The notes beneath the pieces are model-generated. The model was not told where the DNA came from. It saw nothing but the letters and a program-made list of their open reading frames with translations, and searched no databases. 34,855 nucleotides of DNA from Salinicoccus sp. YB14-2 (GTDB lineage: Bacteria > Bacillota > Bacilli > Staphylococcales > Salinicoccaceae): assembly GCF_001265075.1 (NCBI RefSeq), contig NZ_LFKO01000001.1, positions 1,065,105 to 1,099,959 on the forward strand. The letters are read 5' to 3'. Shown here piece by piece: positions 31,438-34,855 of this stretch (positions are counted from its first letter, which is position 1; each line of letters starts with the position of its first letter). Made by a program: the position numbers and the translations under genes.

Positions 31438-33702
31438 ATGAACCAGATTCATATTAAAGGTGCAAACCAGAATAATTTAAAAAACATCAGTGTTGATATA
31501 CCGAAACATAAATTAACGGTCTTTACAGGACGGTCGGGTTCAGGAAAATCATCACTTGTTTTCAACACTATCGCTGCTGAGTCAGAGCGGCTGTTGAACG
31601 AAACATATTCTACTTATATTCAGAACCAGCTGACACAGTATGAGAAACCTGAAGTGGACCAGATATTGAACTTGCCTGTTGCAATGGTTATCAATCAGAA
31701 GCGGCTGGGAGGAAATTCACGCTCGACAGTCGGTACGATTTCCGATATATACGCTTCTGTGCGGCTGCTGTGGTCACGACTCGGCAGTCCGTTTGTAGGA
31801 TACTCCAGCGTATTTTCTTTTAATAACCCGAACGGAATGTGCGACACGTGCCAGGGTCTTGGCTACGTTGAAGATATTGATTTGAATGAACTTCTTGATT
31901 TCGACAGATCATTGAATGAAGATGCGATAAAATTCCCATCTTTCCGTCCGGACAGCTGGCGCGGAAAACGTTATCTATATACGGGTTTATTCGACAATGA
32001 TAAAAAACTGAAAGACTATACAGAAGAAGAGATGGATACATTTTTGTATACAAAACCGAGAAAGCTTAAAAATCCCCCGGACAACTGGCCGAGGACGGCG
32101 AAGTATGAGGGATTGATACACCGTTTCAGACGGTCATTTCTATTAAATGATAATTTTGAAAAGAAGCGGTTTTTAACTGACGTGGAGCGGGTGGTCACAT
32201 CCAAGGACTGCCCGGAGTGTCATGGGCAGAGACTCAGTCGGAAAGTGCTGACGTGTAAAATAAAAGATTTGAATATCGCAGATTTCACTTCACTGACTAT
32301 TGAAGATGCCATTCCTTTTCTGGAATCTCTTGAAGATGAGAAGGCGAAGTACATCATCGAACCGCTGTTAAAACAGTTAAAAGCATTGAAACATGTCGGT
32401 TTGAACTACTTGACGCTGGACAGGGAAACGCCGACTTTATCCGGCGGTGAATCACAGAGAATCAAGCTGATCAGACATCTGAACAGTCCTTTGACCGACC
32501 TTGTATATATCATAGATGAACCGAGTATCGGTCTCCATCCTGAAGATATCGACAAAATTAACGACATCATCAAATCCATACGTGATAAAGGGAATACTGT
32601 ATTGATCGTCGAGCATGACCCCGATATCATCAAAATTGCGGACTACGTTATAGATATTGGTCCCGGAGCCGGTAAAAGCGGCGGTGAGATTACATTTACC
32701 GGAACTTATGAAGAACTGCTCGAATCAAATACGGCGACAGGTACAGTGTTGAGAGAAAAGCATGCTCTCAAGCAGAACACTAAAGAACCTGCAGGCAGAA
32801 TAAAACTGAACAATATTACTAAAAATAACCTGGATAATGTCAGTGTCGAAATACCAAAGAACATGACGACAGTGTTCACCGGCGTTGCCGGATCAGGTAA
32901 GAGTACGCTGCTCAGTGAAGGGTTAAAAGCAAAGGAAGACTGCATATTCGTCAATCAGAAGAGCATTCACACATCCAGCAGATCCAATGTGCTGACCTAT
33001 ATGAACGTGTTTGATGATATCCGCAGCTTTTTCAGTAAGAAAACAGGCTTGAAGAAAAGCATGTTCAGCTATAACTCTGAAGGGGCATGTCCGGAATGTG
33101 GGGGTAAAGGTGTGATTAAAACAGAGCTTGCGTTTATGCCGGAACTGTCACAGGTCTGTGAACTATGCCAAGGTTCGAGATATAAAGAAGAAGTACTGGA
33201 TGCCAAGGTGGATGGATATTCCATCGCAGATATATTGGCACTCACTGTAGAGGATGCAATCAATTTATTCGAAGAAAACAAAACCGTAAGAGAGCGTTTA
33301 TATCATCTGGAACAGACCGGTCTGCAGTACATGACACTTGGACAGTCGCTGAATACTTTATCCGGTGGAGAGATGCAGCGTCTGAAGCTCAGCTGGCATC
33401 TTGACAGTGACACTAGTGACACTGTCTATGTTTTTGATGAACCGACAACCGGACTTCATGAAAAAGACATACCGACGCTTCTGGAATGTTTTGAAATATT
33501 GATTGAAGCGGGAAATACGGTGATTATTGTCGAGCATAATTTGACGATGATGACACATGCGGATTGGCTGATAGATATCGGACCCGGTGCCGGAAACGAC
33601 GGCGGCCGGGTGTTATACAGCGGATTTCCTGCTGGTATTTTTGATGTGGAAGAGTCAGTGACAGGAAAACACCTGAAACGTTATATTGATGATAAAGGAT
33701 GA
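31438..33702 (+). CDS. short UvrA-like ABC ATPase (UvrA2/DrrC type)
   Basis: 754-aa soluble twin-ABC protein. Walker A loops GRSGSGKSS (31-39) and GVAGSGKST (482-490), signatures [11 protein letters not shown] (334) and [11 protein letters not shown] (641), Walker B YIIDEP and VFDEPT. Zinc-binding Cys pairs: CDTC (135), CPEC (258), CPEC (551) and CELC (574). It is about 190 residues shorter than housekeeping UvrA and the region of the UvrB-binding domain is compact. This fits the class linked to DNA-binding drug tolerance (DrrC-like) rather than general nucleotide excision repair. ATG follows GAGGTGA. First gene of a three-gene run with GNAT (4-nt gap) and GrpB proteins. Confidence 0.88.
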   Translation: MNQIHIKGANQNNLKNISVDIPKHKLTVFTGRSGSGKSSLVFNTIAAESERLLNETYSTYIQNQLTQYEKPEVDQILNLPVAMVINQKRLGGNSRSTVGTISDIYASVRLLWSRLGSPFVGYSSVFSFNNPNGMCDTCQGLGYVEDIDLNELLDFDRSLNEDAIKFPSFRPDSWRGKRYLYTGLFDNDKKLKDYTEEEMDTFLYTKPRKLKNPPDNWPRTAKYEGLIHRFRRSFLLNDNFEKKRFLTDVERVVTSKDCPECHGQRLSRKVLTCKIKDLNIADFTSLTIEDAIPFLESLEDEKAKYIIEPLLKQLKALKHVGLNYLTLDRETPTLSGGESQRIKLIRHLNSPLTDLVYIIDEPSIGLHPEDIDKINDIIKSIRDKGNTVLIVEHDPDIIKIADYVIDIGPGAGKSGGEITFTGTYEELLESNTATGTVLREKHALKQNTKEPAGRIKLNNITKNNLDNVSVEIPKNMTTVFTGVAGSGKSTLLSEGLKAKEDCIFVNQKSIHTSSRSNVLTYMNVFDDIRSFFSKKTGLKKSMFSYNSEGACPECGGKGVIKTELAFMPELSQVCELCQGSRYKEEVLDAKVDGYSIADILALTVEDAINLFEENKTVRERLYHLEQTGLQYMTLGQSLNTLSGGEMQRLKLSWHLDSDTSDTVYVFDEPTTGLHEKDIPTLLECFEILIEAGNTVIIVEHNLTMMTHADWLIDIGPGAGNDGGRVLYSGFPAGIFDVEESVTGKHLKRYIDDKG

Positions 33703-33706
33703 GACA

Positions 33707-34213
33707 ATGCAGGTCAGATTACTGAAGGAGAGCGATGCAGAACAATACAGGGAACTGAGGTTGAAAGGATTGAAGACGGACCCGGAGGCTTTCGGTTCCA
33801 CTTATGAAATGGAAAGTGTACAATCATTGGAATCGTTTGAACAAAAGCTCGTGGTCCGGGATGGACAGTTTGTCACCGGAGGCTTTGATGGGGATAAGCT
33901 TGTCTGCATCGCGTCCTTTATTAGAAGAAGCGGTCCAAAATCAACCCATAAGGGAGAGCTGCAGGCGATGTATTGTGATCGAGAATACAGAGGGAGCGGA
34001 ATTTCACGTGAAGTGGTTCATTTTCTGATTGACCGGGTTGGGAAAATGAATGATATCGAACAATTGAATCTTGAAGTGATTACTGAAAACCAGCGTGCCA
34101 AAACCTTCTATGAATCCTTTGGGTTCATCATTTATGGTACTGAACCGAGAGCAATGTTCGACGGAGACAGATATTATGATGAACACAAGATGAAACTCGA
34201 ATTCGAAGATTAA
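33707..34213 (+). CDS. GNAT family N-acetyltransferase
   Basis: 168-aa acetyl-CoA transferase. First strand MQVRLLKESDAEQYRELRLKGLKTDPEAFGST is typical of the RimI-like branch, the acetyl-CoA loop is DREYRGSGISREV (91-103), and LNLEVITENQRAKTFYESFGF is motif B. Start is ATG at 33707, 4 nt after the UvrA-like stop, with its SD (AAGGATGAG) spanning that stop, so translation is coupled. Substrate may be a drug, a small amine or a protein N-terminus; unknown. Confidence 0.85.
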   Translation: MQVRLLKESDAEQYRELRLKGLKTDPEAFGSTYEMESVQSLESFEQKLVVRDGQFVTGGFDGDKLVCIASFIRRSGPKSTHKGELQAMYCDREYRGSGISREVVHFLIDRVGKMNDIEQLNLEVITENQRAKTFYESFGFIIYGTEPRAMFDGDRYYDEHKMKLEFED

Positions 34214-34234
34214 AATTTCCGGAGGTGCTGACTG

Positions 34235-34759
34235 ATGAGGAGTATAAAGGTGGTCAATTATAATGATCAGTGGCCGCGTATATTTGAAGAGGAAAAAGAA
34301 AAGCTTGAAGCGGTATTGAAAGTTGAATTGATGGAAATTTATCATATCGGAAGCACTTCTGTTCCGGGACTGAAGGCTAAACCGATCATTGATATCATGC
34401 CGGTTGTGAAAAATATTGAAGATGTCGATCGTTATGAAGCGGAAATGGCTGGACTGGGTTATGAAAGTCTCGGAGAAAACGGTATCGCAGGCCGCCGGTA
34501 TTTTAGAAAAGGCGGGGATGAACGGAGCCATCATGTTCATGTGTTTGAAGAAGGCAGTGAAGATATCACCCGCCACCTTTCTTTCAGAGATTATTTGAGA
34601 GAACATCAGGAGGTCCGCTTTCATTACGAAAATTTGAAAATGAAACTGGCCAGTGAATTTCCAAATGATATCGGGGGATATATGGATCGTAAGAATCAGT
34701 TTATACAGGAGACTGAGCAAACAGCCATGATATGGTATAAAGATAATAAACAAAAATAA
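34235..34759 (+). CDS. GrpB family protein (UPF0157, nucleotidyltransferase-like)
   Basis: 174-aa protein of the GrpB/UPF0157 family, a nucleotidyltransferase-fold group. HIGSTSVPGLKAKPIIDIM (37-55) contains the GS motif and the DIM acidic strand; a conserved HHVHVF follows, then RDYLREH and the C-terminal helices. Molecular activity unproven. ATG 8 nt after GGAGG and 21 nt after the GNAT stop. With the UvrA-like ATPase and GNAT this has the look of a detoxification or antibiotic-tolerance operon, which is inference. Confidence 0.85.
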   Translation: MRSIKVVNYNDQWPRIFEEEKEKLEAVLKVELMEIYHIGSTSVPGLKAKPIIDIMPVVKNIEDVDRYEAEMAGLGYESLGENGIAGRRYFRKGGDERSHHVHVFEEGSEDITRHLSFRDYLREHQEVRFHYENLKMKLASEFPNDIGGYMDRKNQFIQETEQTAMIWYKDNKQK

Positions 34760-34760
34760 A

Positions 34761-34855
34761 GGGGCTGGGACATAAGTCCTTAAAAAAGATTATATTTCAT
34801 GCAGAACAGATGAAATCCGTACGTTAGACTCCTTTGGGAAAAGCATCGCGCAAGA
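34761..34855. repeat. start of a dispersed intergenic element, cut by window edge
   Basis: Begins with GGGGCTGGGACATAAGTCC, a motif I recall as recurring between genes in staphylococci. It continues to GACTCCTTTGGGAAAAGCA, which resembles the dispersed GACTCC-GGGA elements of halophilic bacilli and cocci. No coding frame. Copy number cannot be judged from this window. Confidence 0.45.

Noticed and set aside
34004-34753. 249-codon open frame on the minus strand
   Set aside because: Antisense to the GNAT and GrpB genes, which have family motifs, SDs and operon spacing; composition (Ile/Phe/His-rich) is typical of a shadow frame.

Overview
The window looks like chromosomal DNA from a low-to-moderate-GC member of the Staphylococcaceae, probably a halotolerant relative of Salinicoccus or Jeotgalicoccus. 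The evidence is an IsaB-type secreted antigen, strong AGGAGG-type ribosome binding sites, sigma-B-like promoters, a type 2 IPP isomerase, a NptA-type Na/Pi symporter, a B. subtilis-style preQ1-I riboswitch, and a GGGGCTGGGACATAA-type intergenic element at the right edge. The genus is inferred from recalled families, not from a search. I see no rRNA, tRNA, phage, IS element or CRISPR array. The region reads as ordinary chromosome of transport, redox and stress genes in short operons separated by clear intrinsic terminators.

Layout. 1-3.1 kb: OpuAC-type glycine betaine-binding lipoprotein with a damaged start, IsaB-like secreted protein, BAAT/acyl-CoA thioesterase-like hydrolase. 3.3-6.5 kb: two unrecognised proteins flanking a Na/Pi cotransporter. 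6.5-8.9 kb: two-gene flavin monooxygenase operon. 9-10.7 kb: membrane-anchored MutS-family ATPase. 10.7-12.5 kb: DUF3311 protein plus a sodium:solute symporter broken by a frameshift/deletion. 12.7-14 kb: MATE exporter. 14.2-17.7 kb: TetR regulator, DUF3021 membrane protein, PAP2 phosphatase interrupted by a stop codon, and two short-chain dehydrogenases. 17.9-21.1 kb: methyltransferase, a 19-bp-period degenerate repeat, PPOX-type stress protein, DHFR, IPP isomerase. 21.1-24.5 kb: HD hydrolase divergent from a LysR regulator, a sigma-B-type SDR gene, TspO-like membrane protein. 24.5-26.8 kb: ornithine cyclodeaminase-like enzyme and an MSOX/MTOX-type flavoprotein oxidase. 26.9-28.5 kb: small membrane protein, SprT-like protein, a 36-aa ORF, and queT behind a preQ1 riboswitch. 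28.6-31.3 kb: diaminopropionate ammonia-lyase, DUF421 protein, Pcm. 31.4-34.8 kb: short UvrA-like ABC ATPase, GNAT acetyltransferase and GrpB-family protein in one operon.

The most unusual signal is in translation starts. In several genes a good Shine-Dalgarno sequence and the conserved N-terminus point to AUU or AUC, with no usable AUG/GUG/UUG. The best cases are the flavoprotein oxidase at 26747 (AUU) and the DUF3021 protein at 16147 (AUC). The MutS-like gene at 9063 (AUC) is probable, and opuAC at 943 and queT near 28475 are possible. The oxidase start lies just behind a duplicated Shine-Dalgarno whose own AUG is followed at once by UAA (a start-stop element). The MutS-like start directly follows a 10-codon upstream ORF. 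Three other genes carry clear lesions (opuAC, the SSS symporter, PAP2), so sequence error or gene decay must be excluded before any biological reading.
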